Source of the DNA: Thuidium tamariscinum
Lineage: Eukaryota > Streptophyta > Bryopsida > Hypnales > Thuidiaceae
NCBI GenBank assembly: GCA_947034885.2
Contig: OX344749.2
Span: 26,427,501-26,491,500 of the forward strand
DNA length: 64,000 nucleotides
Direction: 5' to 3'
This document shows positions 1-14,800 of the stretch, one piece after another. The notes beneath the pieces are model-generated. The model ran no database searches, was not told the DNA's origin, and saw only the letters and a program-made list of their open reading frames with translations. Made by a program: the position numbers and the translations under genes. Position 1 is the stretch's first letter. Each line of letters begins with the position of its first letter.

Positions 1-2400
1 ATACAAAATAATGTGTTTTTAGCTTCCCCTTGGTAGGAATATTCTTTCCTACTATAAAAATGTACCATGAAATTTTCAACTTTAGATCATTAAATTTGAG
101 GACTTCTAATGTATATAGTAAAAATCCCTAGAAATGAATTTTAAATATAAAATGATTTTTTTTAATTTCTAAAAAACAAAAGATATTAGAACTATCAAGT
201 TATAGAGGTTCACTAATTATTTTATATTCTTAGATATTTGGATTCAAAGTTATGGTAGAAAAGAACAATATCACTCCAATTGTGATAGAGAATAGGACCC
301 AACATTGTTTACAAACTTTGTATAGTCCCTTTTACATCTTCTAAATGTACAATGTCTTCCAACAAGTTACTTGGAATAACCAATAGAAATCATTATTGCA
401 TCATTATATAAGAGAAGACAAGAAAAGAGTGTTGGATTTGGATAGACAATCTTAATGAATTTTGCTTTAGATATCAAACAGTTATTTTCAATATGCATCG
501 CTTCAATGTTGACTTCCATTCTTTCAAACCTTGTAGGGCTTATTAGAATCTACAATAACTATGCAATTCCTAAAAATAAAGAGCAATTCATTTGTTAATC
601 TATTTATTATTCAAATATCTTGGATTTACTTAAGGATAGAGGTAGTACATAATATTAGGCTTATCATAACTTTTTTTCCATTTAATGAACTTAGTTTTGA
701 CACTTGAAAAGATCAAGAATTGTCAATTGAAACAAAATAGAATTATTGATTGCAAAAGCTGAATACATCTACTCTTAATAGAGTTAAATTGAAAATGGCC
801 ACTTCTTTCTAATAAGGTTGCTATTCTCAAAAGTCTTCTAAAACTATTTATGTTTCTATGAATTGACCTTTAGTTGAAGAGACAACGATGCTAGCGTATG
901 AGCATGAACATGCGAGCATGTGAGCTTCTAATATATATATAAGTAGATATACTACCACCTTTGAAGGTGTTTATAGTAAAAATACCTGTAATATAGGTAC
1001 CTATAGTATAAATATACTCTTATTATAAAAGGTTTTCATAGTATAAGTACCTATACTATAGGTGCATCATTTTTGAGGCTCATAAGCTCACACTTCTATG
1101 CTCATATACTAGCAACCGTGGTTGAAGAGAGGATGGAGATTTTTGATTCCAACAAAACAAAACAAAATAAATATTCTAAATTTAAATAAATGATCAAATT
1201 TTGTTTAATTTTTTGTATTTATGTTCAATTTTCAAAAATTATAAACATCAATTTCTCTACAATATTTATTATAGGCAAGTCTACTATAACATATTTCTAA
1301 AAATATATTTAAAAGTATCTAGGGATTTTTTTAATTATACGGAAAAAAAAATCTTGAAGAGCATTTTTATTCTTAGCATATTTCAAAATTCAAACCTCAT
1401 TTTAAAGAAAAATTAAACAATTGGTAAGAGAAGCCAACCTTGGCCTCTATACAACACTTTTTGAAATTTCTTGTTGATTTATTAATGTGCATTATTTTTA
1501 GAGGACTTTATTTTGTATATTTATTGGAGGGGGAAAAAGATTTATCCTATTAAATATATTGATTTACTCTATTTTTCTATTTTTCTTTAGAAACATTCTA
1601 ACTTAAGTTCAAAGGTAATATTGGGCTAAGAAGAGTAAGGCAAGAATGTTCAATTTCATCTTGGATAATAATCATGCATACATGTATTGAAACAAAATTA
1701 TAAAGTAGAGAAGAAAATTTGTTCACTAAAATGATGGAGACATATACATATCAAAGCCTACATCCAATTAGGGAATCAAATATTAAATGTCACTCAATTA
1801 TATCCTCACAATCAAAATTCTCAAATTCACTATTGTGTTGTGTATTGTTTGATTTGTTGCTTTGGAACATATTGTGTTGCAATATAATGTCATAATTTCA
1901 CTATCTATTTCATAATGGATTCTCTTTTAAAAACAATAATAATCTACATCTACTTTCAAATCATTTGTATGAACTCTATATACATTGTAAACAATGTCTA
2001 ATTTATACTTGATTGCAAAATAATTGTACACTTGGATAATGAATATTCAAATCATAAGGATTTTATCTTTGCATGATAATCATGACAAATTTCTTTGAAA
2101 TAAATTTGGAATCATTTTTTTGTTCCATAATTGTTGAAATCACTTCAAGAATATTTATTAAAAAAAACTATCAACATCATGCATGTCCTTCATGTCTTAT
2201 TTGCCATCACTATAGAAGATAATAAATACCAAAATTCTTGTCACTTTTATTTTTAACCATGTAGGTTGTTGAAACTTCTTTTTATACTTTCAAGCTACAT
2301 GACAAAATTACTTGATTATGCCAAATATATTTTTGAGAAATTCAATTATTCAATCAAATCACAATAAACTTAGATTATATTGATCATTTCTATCATATGC
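1..2400. other. Intergenic or downstream DNA, no gene seen
   Basis: AT-rich, with stops in all frames and no recognisable protein motif. The only structure I can define is the Mutator-like MITE at 883-1120. Confidence 0.6.
883..1120 (+). mobile_element. Mutator-like MITE A1 (238 bp, 10-bp TSD)
   Basis: Flanked by perfect 10-bp direct repeats GTTGAAGAGA at 873-882 and 1121-1130. Termini are inverted: CAACGATGCTAGCGTATGAG on the left, and CACGGTTGCTAGTATATGAG when the right end is read in reverse. The interior is built of short CCTATAGTATAGGT-like palindromes. A 9-11 bp duplication with long inverted ends points to Mutator-like transposition; no transposase is present. Confidence 0.85.
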
Positions 2401-2584
2401 CACCTTTTGGATTTTTATAGCTTTTATTTTAATAAAATAATAAAATAATGATGAAATTTCAATATTTCTAAGTAGGACAACAATTATATCCTTAAAACTT
2501 AAAATTAAATGTAAATAAAAAGTTCATCTATCTACTTACCTCTTAAACTAAATAAAGGTGCCATCAAAACTTCCACATTGTAAG
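2401..2584 (-). other. Probable 3'UTR with a candidate intron donor
   Basis: Immediately after the stop codon. A near-perfect donor (GTAAGTAG on the minus strand, 2539 downward) lies 45 bases past the stop, so the 3'UTR may be spliced. An AATAAA on the minus strand at 2428-2423 could be a polyadenylation signal, but such hexamers are common by chance in DNA this AT-rich. Confidence 0.35.
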
Positions 2585-2809
2585 TCATTGATCAATATTG
2601 AGACATAATGAAACTCCTTGTAATACCCAATGAGATGGATGGATTGTTGTTGCAATGTCTGCTTCAAAAATGAGGCCAACACCCATAGCATTCCGGCGTG
2701 CTTGTGTTACATAAACAGGAGTTCTAAATGTATTTGTTAATTTCAATTTGCTTCCTTCAATAGGAATGATGTGGAGTATAGGTAGTTCAATGACTAGAAT
2801 TTTGGGATC
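2585..2809 (-). CDS. DNAH10: DNAH10 exon 44: C-terminus and stop
   Basis: Residues 3074-3147 then TGA at 2585-2587. [20 protein letters not shown] and [17 protein letters not shown] form the DNAH10-specific ending. Acceptor AG at 2810-2811. This exon fixes the subclass: other axonemal classes end with a CPVY or CPIY-type sequence instead. Confidence 0.95.
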   Translation of the reverse strand, partial: DPKILVIELPILHIIPIEGSKLKLTNTFRTPVYVTQARRNAMGVGLIFEADIATTIHPSHWVLQGVSLCLNIDQ

Positions 2810-5800
2810 CTAATGGATGTATGATGAAAGTGTTTTTAAAACTTATCAAAATAGATGTCAAATTAAATTTTATAACCCAAATGTAACTAGGCTATATACA
2901 TCGTTTGCTTAAGTTCATTTGGAATTTTAGTAAAAATTAGATGTAATTTTTGGAATTACTTAGCATCTTTATACACATACTATTATATATATAAATTAGT
3001 AGAAATCTACATTGAAAAAACTATTCTAGACAATGCTTTTTGTGTTTAAAAATAACTCTTAGATTAACAAAAAAAACAAGGGTTGCTATTATGTGAGCTT
3101 AGAAGTATGAGCCAATGAGCCTAAAAGACTATACACCTATGATATAAATGTCTATATTAAAATAACTTTCTATGATAATAGTGCATATATGCTATAAATA
3201 CCTATATTATAAATATTTGTATTATAATACCTTCAATGGTTGCACAATATCTATATCTATATCTAGGCTCACATGCTCACACTTTCATGCTCATATACAA
3301 GCACCATTGAATAGAAAACCATCATCTAGAATGGTTTTTTCAAGGGTTTTTTCAATGTGGATTTTCTACTACAGTAGTGATAAAAACTACTTCCAAACAT
3401 CTCCTAAATTTCCATAGACAAGAAATATATTTGTACCTGCACCCTAAGCATGAGTTTTTCTTCATTCCAAGAGGCCCCTTCAAGATAAAGTCCCGTGACA
3501 TAGCAACCTTCTTTTGGTTTCTCGTTCACCTCGTCGATTGTCATATAGGGCGTGACTTGTGTATAAACTGTAGATTTATCAAGAGGCCACCCTTTGGCAC
3601 GACAAGTACTTTGAACAAGGGCAGCAATGAAAGTCTCCGGGATTTGGAGTCCAGACATCCACATTACCTTAGGTTCGCCATACTCCCCCCAATCATTGTA
3701 TTGCTTGTAGCGTCTTTCAAACCAAGTCATCCATGCAGGCAACATCTTTTCCGTCTGTTTTGCAGGAAATAGATCACAAATATTGACATTTTTGACTCAA
3801 TTTATTTCAATTTTGTATACAGCATGTGACAATAGAAATACATGATTACATAATTTTTTATAATAGAATTTACATATAACTTTTTTTTAGTTTAGGAAGC
3901 CAAGTTGTGTTACTTGTGAAGTCATTCTGCGCCACATTGCAGGTAATTCTCCATTGAAGAGGGCAGTTGATAAATCATCAAGGTCTTTGCTCATGCCAAT
4001 TTCACCTAAGTAACAAATGCATGTGATTTTTATATTTAAACCCCTAAAGGTTTTTGACTATGCTTTCATCCAAAATGCTTTGAAAGTGTCATTTCTAGTA
4101 CAAGTATCAACTTTTAGAAAAATAAATAAATTTTAAATACATGTAACTATAGTATTTTGTAGTAAGTTAGATCAAGATGAGGTGGAAAAAATTTCATAAA
4201 TTTTTGTTGTGTAGATTGTTAGATATTAGTGCTTGAATTGACAATATTTTTTTAATCCTACAAAAACTTGGGTAGCTACACTTCAAATGGTCACATTTGT
4301 ATGAAAAAATGTTCAAAGTATGTGGTGGTTACTCTTTGTATTTGTTCTTCAAAGCAAGTTGGCTACATGCTTAAAGAATTTCAAATCACTTGGAAATGTA
4401 CAACATATAGATAGAAATAGTAAGTAAAAAAAAAATAGAAAATATTTAAAATATTATATTATCTACAATTTATTTATGAAATTGAAAAATGTGGATCCCA
4501 ATGTTTGTAATGTTGTAACAAGAAACCTACACCTAATGTTTTTTATTTTTTCCAAGAATGTTAAAAATTGAATAAAATAGAAGACTTTAGACTTTATCAT
4601 ACAATGAAGGTTCATAATTTCTTGAAAACTACATACAAACTAAAAATCCTCATAAATTTTATGTCATTAATCAAAATGGAATAATGAAAATGACATATCA
4701 TGCAATAACTTTTTAATCATGTAGTGAAAAGTTATGAAAATTATTGGGCCTTAAAGCTACTTTTTGGGCACATGTTGTGTAATAATTTCAAGGAAAAAAA
4801 ACAAAAACTCCATCCACAGTGAACTATCTAAATTACTATTTTGCCAAAAACTAATATTTGGACCTTTAGGGATTAACCATGAAGTCAAAAGTTATGAAAA
4901 TTGTTGAGCCTTCAAATTACTCCTTCAATACATATTGTGTTAAAATTTCAAAGGGAAAAAAAAAACTCCATCCATAGTAAGTTGCCTAAAATGGCTATGT
5001 AGCCAAAGAAACGCAACTTAAGACTTTAGAAGTTCATTGCGGTAGATGGCTCTAAAAGCAACACTTTAAGGCTGTTGGGCCTTTTTGATGGGTTTCAGAT
5101 GCCTAAAATTTTTATCACTCATTTTTCACTTGAAGAAGAATTGATGCAAAATTTAACCCAAGTGGTTTCATATTTTTCGGAGCATTTATGAATTACTTAT
5201 GAACTTTCAAAGAATTATGCAGTAGGTACCTATTTGTGACTTGTAGCCCTTGCAAAAACCACACACATGTGGTCCAAAAAAAAGATATGACATTACCGAA
5301 AACAAGCATTGTGGCATGCATAAAGTAATAGAGAAGGTTCCTAAATGTGACCCTTTCTAAAACTCAAATGAAAGCTTAAGCCAATTAATATTTTCAAGTT
5401 TTTTAGCATACTTAAGAAGGTAGTTGGGTCATCATTTCTTATTTTAAAATTTTTTAATGAATACCTATCTACTTAGTTAGTAATAGACCCATTGTGGTGC
5501 TTAAATCAACTATTAAAGAACTATGAACCAAACCTTATTATATTATGACACAATCATTAGTTCATTTCCTCATCAACACATATCCATTTTAGAGCCTCCT
5601 AAAGAACGGTTTGAGAAGAGGGTTTGTTTTAAAGCCACCTACTACAAATACAATATTCGTAAATAGATAATTTTTTGTATAGGTTTTTAATAAAATAAAA
5701 AGCTATAATTAATGAACATTGAATCAACTAGGAATACCAGCCAAGGCTCTTCGGAGTTGAAATAAGCTATTTTGCATATTTTCTAACAATCTGTTAAACC

Positions 5801-8800
5801 TCTCTATTTCTTGCAATAACACCACCTATTATCCCATACAATAAATTTCTGAATTTTTAGTATATTTCATTTTGTATGTTGTATATGAATTCAATTTTGA
5901 TTACATGCCAATATGCAATATGATGAGTATATGTTCTTTAATAAATGAAATAATCTCTACATTTTGTTTTAAATAAGATTCTTTGTGTGTTAAATTTAAA
6001 AGAACCTCTTACTTGTATAGGTGTTGGTATTCCAAATTTCTTTTTCAAAATTGGGAGATCAAATGTTGGTGGAATTTTCCCAAGAAGATCAACAGCAATT
6101 CTATCAACAATGTCTTCTCTACGAACACCATCCCCACCACCACTTGCACGTGGTTGCAAACTTAGTAGATCACGCCAAAGAGTTTTAGTTGTACTTGAAT
6201 AGTAACTAATATCAGCATTAGGATGAAGACCAAATATTTCAGGAGATTGAACAATAGGCATTTCACCAATGTAATCAATATATGTATCACGATGTCCGGA
6301 TTCAGGGAGTTTATAAACAATGGATTCATCTGGGGCAGCATAAAACATGAATGGATGAAACTTGTCGAACAAAAAATCACCAAGGTATTCTTCAAGGTAG
6401 GTTGTAAGGATGCGACGATCAAAAGAATCAGAGACGCGTCCTCCATACATGGCTTCCCCAATCAAATACCGCAAGGTGCCCCAAGGAATTTGGTCATCTT
6501 TATTATCAAAGGCCTTTTTCAAATATGTTGATATCAATGCTAAACTGCAAAAAAAATGCGGAATGGAATGGAATTTGATGAATCATAAATAAGCCAATAA
6601 TGCATGAAAATTTTCTAAGCTAAAACAATATTATAAAGAATTATATGTTTTTGAATGAAAAATTGAATAATGTTTTTACCTAATACGTAGATCTGTCTCA
6701 TTGAAATCATACGCAACATTCCATCCAAGTTTTCCATACTTTCGTCGTTCTTGAACAATCGCATGGAAGAATGCGACGACAAAAACCTACAAGACATATT
6801 GAAAGTAATAATACTAGTTGATGGTTGAAATAATTTGAAACACCATATTTTCAAATGCAATATTCAAATGAAAGTTTATTTATTTCAATAAAATTTGATA
6901 ATTGTTTAATAATTTAGTTTATTTATATTCTAAGTATTTTAATATCATGACATTTAATCTATCATTGATTGGTATTTTAGAGCAAATGTTTTTAGTGATT
7001 CTTTATTTAAATTCTATAACTTTAAAAAATGATTCTATTGAAGTTTTGGTTCAATACTCCCTATCTGCAATTGTGCTCTAAGTTTAAATTCTTAAAGGAA
7101 AAAATGTCCATAAAACAAGTAATTGGAAATTTGAGCGCATTCCCATAAAATTGGTTTTGATTGGATCTACGTGAAATTTTGATACACAACACAACATTTC
7201 TCTCTTTCTCATAGAAACTCAATAAACTTATCAATCATTATTCAATTTAAAAGTTAGGCAATCCAAAGTTTTTAAAGTAAGGCAGACAACTTGGGTTGCT
7301 TGGGCTAGGCCTATCTTTTACTTCTAAAATTTGGCAACTATGTAACTATTTTAAGACATTAGGCAATTTTTTCAAATGAAAAAATGAAAACATAAACTTA
7401 AAAAATACTAAATTTTTACAACATAACCAATCAGAGATTAAAAAAAAATACAACATAACATCATAGTTTATTCAAATTGTTAAGTTATGTAGTTGAATTT
7501 TTGAAAACTTGGCTTTTTTTCAAATTTACACTTTAGTCCACTAGACTATGAAAACTTGTGATACTTGTTTTTTAAAATTTTGATACTTTTACAGCAATAT
7601 TATTTTATTATTTTTATTATTGTTGATGTCCTAATCTATTTTTTTGAAACTCTTTCTATTGAACATTTTCAGAACTATTGGCTACAGGCACCCTTCTTTT
7701 GATAAAAGATTATTTCATATGAGAATTTGGTTATCCATCAAGGAAATGACCATAATCATATTTGCCTAATTTTGGGGTGTAGAAGATCCTCAATGTAAAT
7801 TTTTTTTTCTATAAAGGTCAAAAGTTTCAAAAGTGCAATGTTCTGATAATGTGTATAAATGTGAATAATAAACTTATACCTGGGCTCGATAAGCAAAGTG
7901 AGGGCATTCAGCTAAATTTTCTTCTGTAATTTTGGCATATGAGGATCGCAAATTAAGTTTCAGTCCATTAGGAGGTTCAGTTACTACTTTCAAGCTCCTT
8001 TGCAATATTCCTAATGGAAATGTTGATGTGGGCTCAGTTGTTAACCATAATCGAAAATCGTTGTGTGGTTTTACTATTTTTTCGAGAATTTTTTCCAAGG
8101 TCTTCAGCCAAGAAGGAAGCAAATGGCAATTTTGAAGCATTACCCACAACCCTCTTGTTGATCCTTGATCTAGTTGTTCTGCAGCTTTAGGCCCCATACC
8201 TTGTTTTATAAAATTGGCACATATCAAGAAGTTGTTAGCGTAAAACATCATTATGTAATTTATTATATTATTTAAAAATAAATAAAATCTTATACCAAAA
8301 TAATAGAAAATTAGTGGGTCTCCCATTTGTTCAATGATAATGATAATGATAGAAAATTTCATTCATATATTTTTCTAAATGTGAAAATTCACCTTGTCCA
8401 AGAGCCATATATTTCAACTTTTGTCCAGGCTTAAATCCCATTTCTTCACCAAGATTGAATACATCAAAAGCAGGGTCTGCCCCTGGACTAAGAATAAATA
8501 CAATAGGTGTCATTGATGAACTTTGACGATGAATGACCTTGTAATTCAATACTGGTGGCATGACATATTTTTCTCCCATCATTTCAATTATATATTTCTG
8601 GAAAGAGAAAAATTAATTAATTAATTTTTAATGAATAAAGATATAAATGAATTTATAAACTTTAAATAAAAATTGCCCTAACTTCCCTAATTCTTTGTAG
8701 TTGTTTATTCATTATTGAATATATTGGAATGGATATTGGAAGTGTAGTAAATTTAATTAACTTCATATTAAAAATGATTTGAGACACAAATGCACTCTAG

Positions 8801-11800
8801 TTTTAATGCTCTAAATTTTATGCAATTCTAATCAATATTGATGAAGATATTATTATTCAAAAGGATAAATTCCTTGGATGTTTAAAAAAAAAATGAATTT
8901 AAGACTACATGATTGTGATATGTAGCTAGTTTTGAAAAGGTGCCTTAATAGACATTTTTATATATGAGCTCCTTTTACTTTTAAGATTATTTTGTTATGT
9001 ATGATAAATTAGTAACCCTTTGTGTTATAATTCAATCAATTTTTTGTCTGAATTTCATTAACAATGCTTTTAACCAAACAGACAATGCTATTGGACTATT
9101 AACTTTTGAAATGAGGTTATGAATAGTTGTTATTAAATATTTTTGAATTCAAAAGTAATATTCAAAAATTATGATAATTGTCACACATTACTCTCAACCC
9201 AATTGGCTTTGCCTTATGACAATTATATTTCAAAATGGGAAAATTTTCTAATCAATCATTATATTTGCGTAGTTATATACATATGTAATGATATATATGT
9301 ACATATTTTTTGACACCTACCATTTTGCATTCCAAATTTTGAAAATTTGTTTTTTCTATCTAAAAATTAAATGATCATTGTATCAAGCTCACCTTCTTTT
9401 TCTATAATCCCTAAAGTAGAAGGTTTGAATTCCCTTAGGGCATTAAGAATTCCCATATAGATTCTAGTGAAATGGACATAACATGGTCTTTAAATTGACC
9501 TCTAAAGTCATTGAATGAATCAAGAAAAAAATTATTGTTTATTGCAAAAAACAATCATCTTTTTTGCTTTCTTCATTTCTCTTTACAAGTTGCAAGTGAA
9601 AGGTTCATAGAAGACCTAGGATCTTAAACAAGGAACCTACAACACAACTTGTTTGAAAAGTTAGGAGTAATTCAATATTACTTCAAAAATATGAACCACT
9701 TGTATTCCATTTTGCATCTATTTCTCTTTCCCCTAAACTAAATAACTAAAATTGGTCTTATACAAGATAACTCACGAAAAGTGTTGACTAGCATTAAGAT
9801 AAGTGGTTTTTAGCCTCCTAGCTTAGTTGGTTTCAGGCTTCTAAGTGCATGGAATTTCAGAATATATAAATTTGTGATTGACAAAATTTTGGATATAAAT
9901 CACATTTTGGCAATGAACAAAATTTAGACACATTTAACTTAAACATAAGTTGTTTGAAATTTATAAAGAGCATATAACTTACTGTTAGTGCAACTGTTAT
10001 TCTATCTATACGAAAACATCGTAAGACTAATAATGATTCAAATGTACTGAGTTGATCTGAAAATCCTCCAGGCATAGACATCATTTCTGGACAAGCAGCA
10101 TCATACCTATATATATCATTGCAAAATGGGAAATTTTTATTTATTTATGTCTAATTTAATATTTTTGAAAATTAAACATTATTTTATGTATGTATATATG
10201 TACATATGTTTGTGTGTATTAAACATTATTTAACCCTTAAAAAATTTCAGGGATTTTCAAAGTGTTTGAGGTCCTGATTTTGTAAGTTACAAAAAGTTGA
10301 AGCTTAAAACACAGTGAGTCATTTTTAGGCAAAATTAACTATAGAATCTTGTAGAAAGACAAGTTTTGATCATTACCACAAAGTTTCATATCAATTAAAT
10401 TCATAGATTGCAAGATTATAGCATGAAAGTGAAGGTTACTTCAAGGAAATCTAGATTTGGGTGTAACTGAATTGTGCTTTGAATGGCTCTAAAGGTCACA
10501 TAACATTTTAGAAAGTTGGTATCCTATGCTCATTTTCAAGGTAACAAAATTCCTAAAGCATGGAAAAAAAATTTGTATTTTTATGATAAAAAAACAAGCA
10601 ACAAAATGGACTTGTTGAAGAAACCTCATTATTGCTAAATTTCTTAAATTATGAGATAAATAGACAATTTTTCACAAGTCTAAATCCACAATTCAAGATC
10701 AAACATGGTAGAGTGAAAGAATATAAGGGAGAAAAAACAATAAGAAAGAAAAAAAAATCAAAAACTAATTGAAATTCTAGTGCAAGATGTGTATACCAAT
10801 GATGCTAGTGTGTGTCTGTGTGAGCATGAATATGCAAGCATGTGAGCTTCTAATATGTATATACTAGTAGATATACTACCACCTTTGAAGGTGTTTATAG
10901 TTAAAATAACTATAATATAGGTACCTATAGTATAAATACATTCTTATCATAGAAGGTTTTTATAGTATAAGTACCTATACAATAGGTGCATCATCTTTGA
11001 GGCTCATAAGTTCACACTTCTATGCTCACATACTAGCAACCGTGATGTGCATACTAGTGGTTGTGGCTATATGCTTTCACCTTGTTGACTAGAGTTTCCT
11101 AATTAATGACTCTTTTTTAAGTCCAATAGTGAATCTTCCTCTAAATGTGAATGCAACACTTCATAGATAACTTTATTCTTCTAGGAATGAGCCCAAGAAC
11201 AAGTGACTTTCTACATTCTTGTGTCTAAATATGGACATTCCAAAAATGGATCAACCATATTATGGTCAATGAAAATTTTAAGGTTTAAATGATAAAACTT
11301 TGATTCTTTTTAAGGTTGTTCAAAATTCTACACATAGAAGAAAGATGAAATGAAATGATCCAAAGATCCCTTACCAAGCTTGCCACTCCTTTTCATTTGT
11401 TTCAAAATGCACTCCCAAGTTTGCAAAAACTTCATTTAACTCCACCATGCGAACCATATCTTGCCACCCTTGCTCTGGAAACCAATCTGGATATGGGTTG
11501 AGCTTTTCTGCTTTCTCTAGAGAGAGGTTGCCCTTGAGGAAAAAATCCAAATATATTTGGTTAAGCTTTCCATCCCCATCCAAGATCCGAATTGTAAGTT
11601 GGAAGGATAACATAAGCTTGTGTTTTTCAAAGAGGCCGGTGCATGTATAATTGTAAACATCATATGTTAAAGCATCAATAATGTTGTGTAAGCGTCCATC
11701 AAGAGTGATGGCCTTTTGGCTTGTTGCAAGAGAGATATTGAAAACTTCTAAGAAAGAATTGAGAGAATACTCATACATGTTGTTGATAGCGGAGAGGTCA

Positions 11801-14800
11801 CTTAAAACAAAAAACAAGATAGCACCTCGTTTGGCTGCTGGAAAATAGCGAGCACGGAGCTGCATTGAATTCAATTAAATTGAATCAATTGAATCAATCA
11901 ATACTCCATTGAAGAAACTTCTCAAAAAATAATTTGTGCTTCATTATGTGTTTTTTCAAATGTATTTGAAATAATTAAAAATACATAATGAAAACAACAA
12001 CTTCAGCTCTTATGGTATACAATATGTAAAAATGGTTTGTCTGATGTAGTCTATACTTATTATACTTATTAATTATAATTTGAAATTAAGGACCTTCACC
12101 ATAAAATCAAATATTTGGTGATTCTTAATCCTATTAGTTCTATTTTAAGTAATTATTTTTAAAGATTTGTTTTACTAGTTCCATCAAAATCTATTTATCA
12201 TCCAATATATGTTAAACATCATAGAACTTTAGTCTAATAAATGATCAATGTAACAAAAGATAAGGTTAAGTTTTTCCTTATATACATCCTCTATCTAAAT
12301 TATTTTTATTATATTTCAAAGTATAAAAAAAAAAAATATTCATCTATGATAAAATTATTTTTGTTATATTAAGTGTATTCAAATTTAATTTTGAATAGGA
12401 CACTAACAGTGTCAATTTCAATAGATGTTTCACGAGCCATATCTAACTTCACAGCTATCTCTTTTGCTTTAGACTTTGTAATTTCAAGAGTACCGATTAA
12501 TTCATGGTTGTCAAGAATATTTCCTGTTGCAGCACTAAGTTCCTGCAATTATAATTACAAAATATGACTAAGAATAATTTACAATTGAAAAATATATTCA
12601 AGGAATTGTGAACATGATTTTATTGATTAAGTTACATGGCAATTAAGCTAAGAAAAAAAATTGAACATTGACAAATACAGATTGCTTACTTGTAGTAAAG
12701 TGTCTTCTAATTGTTTTAACAATGCTTTATTTTCACCCGTATCATTAACCAAGTTTTCTCTTAGCTCTTCTAAATCTGGTCTCTCATGGCCCACCTAACA
12801 CAAATTTACAACGAACAATTTTACAATTGTGAAGACACAAATTAGTAAATTGATACAAAGGGCCTCCTTACATGTATTGGTGGCCAAAGAATCAAGGGAG
12901 ATATAGGTCTAATAGCAATTACATTTTCATGTGGACTTGATAGATCCGTAGGGATATAGTATGAATTTCTCACACTCTAGATTTCCATTAGATTGAATAG
13001 TTTCCACCAATTAATTTGTTTATCAATATTAGTGAAATAAGAAGTCCTCTTTTTCTACTAATCCATCATCAACAAGACAGTGAAAAGAGCTCTTTTGTCT
13101 TATTGCTTGAATAAGCACTAAGTTTGTTTATCAATATTAGTGAAATAAGAAGTCCTCTTTTTCTACTAATCCATCATCAACAAGACAGTGAAAGGAGCTC
13201 TTTTGTCTTATTGCTTGAATAAGCACTAAGCTTGCCCATTAACCTTACATGTAAGCTCACTTTTTGGTAGTTTGCTCTTAGAGCAACCATTTAAATATTG
13301 ATTGCCTTTGAAGGGAAAAAACTCTTTCAATAAAGTTTCAGTAAGTTTTCAAAGGAACAAAAATAGAATTGACATTGAATCCTAGTTGTTTTATACTTTT
13401 TGGACTTTTGTGGAATTAATTACAAATATTTGAAGTTGAAATGCAATGGTGACTAAAAGTTATTACCTCCTAAAATGTATATTGTCGATACATTGAGTAA
13501 AGCAACATATACCTATATATCACATTAGCTCTTAGAATAGACTATTTTATAGTCTAGTCTATTAACCCTAAAGTGCTCCAACATCCAATTTCTAAACAAT
13601 GTACATTAAAAATCAAATTACTTTTTCATTACAGTTTGAATGAAAGTCATTTTAATTTCTAAAGATACTTTATGAAGTTGTTGTCCTATCCAAGGGTTGG
13701 ATTTGGTATTAATAGAATACTTTTTTTTCTTAAATTATAAAAGTGGAAATATGTCAAGTGGTTGACCAAGCCATAAATGTATTGACTCTTGCTCAAAATG
13801 GGAATTGCAAAAATGAGGTCATAGAATCAAAGAACACAAAAATTAAAAAAACCCACCATGTCAAGAAAACCTTATTTTGAATTCATTCCAACAAAATTTA
13901 CTCAAAAAATGACAAAATTTTGCTTGTAATTGAATTTAGAAGGAATTTAGAATCTTCACTTCTAAAATTTATAGAAAAATATTTGTGACAATAATGGTGA
14001 ATCTAATTTATGGATAGAATCTAAAGTTTAAACTCTCCAACTTTTATTTGCATCTCAATTCCAAAGTATTCTTTTCAATAGTACTTCATGATGATTTTTC
14101 AAGAATTGTCAATTATGGAGATGAGGTTGGATGCTTACAAGTTAATCCCTAAATGCCTAAGGCACCAAAATTTGGTGTTTATAAAACTTTGAAGTTAAAT
14201 AAAATATAACCAAATTCCTATTTTTAGTAGTGTATATTTTTAGAAAGTTCTTTTAGAAGTCTAGTTTCAATGGCAAAAATACGATCTTGAAAATGAATGA
14301 TAATGATTTTCTATTCAAGATTTTGTACAAGGATTGCAATCTTGACTTTCTGTAGTGTTGAGAGCTCTTGAAAATGAGCCTCAAATACACTAGATCTTGG
14401 AGAAAAAATCACACTCAAAATTCATTTACAAAAAATGTATGGTAGATTTTAAGAAGCTATAAATTGATTGAAGTTATGTATATTAAGCCCTTTAACATCA
14501 TATTTTTTTGGTCACCAACTTTTCAAATTTGACTTGCGATAAGAGGATAGAAAGACTATACATCACTTTTGCAGTTTTAACACCCTCATAGTCAAACGAT
14601 ATAATCTTTCACTCTATAAGTAATATTGTTGTGTTTTCTTTTTCTATGCAATCTCTAATGTGTCTAGTTTGAATTTGTATGATTACAATTGAAAAAAATT
14701 GACACAACTTATCAAAATATTGACATTTTATCAACTTAGAGCCAATTCTAAGAAGCTCAAAACAAGCCTTGGGCATTTAGGGGTTAATGTTATAGAGTAT

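Noticed and set aside
3172-3772. Plus-strand open frames at 3172-3417 and 3377-3772
   Set aside because: The first covers MITE A2 and the second is antisense to exon 43; no protein motif in either.
5983-6592. Plus-strand open frames of 60-102 codons at 5983-6592
   Set aside because: They lie opposite exon 40, whose minus-strand reading is unmistakable dynein; these are antisense shadows.
12690-12794. Suspected frameshift near 12785 in exon 33
   Set aside because: On recounting, the exon is exactly 105 bases and reads in frame; the doubt came from a miscopied base.
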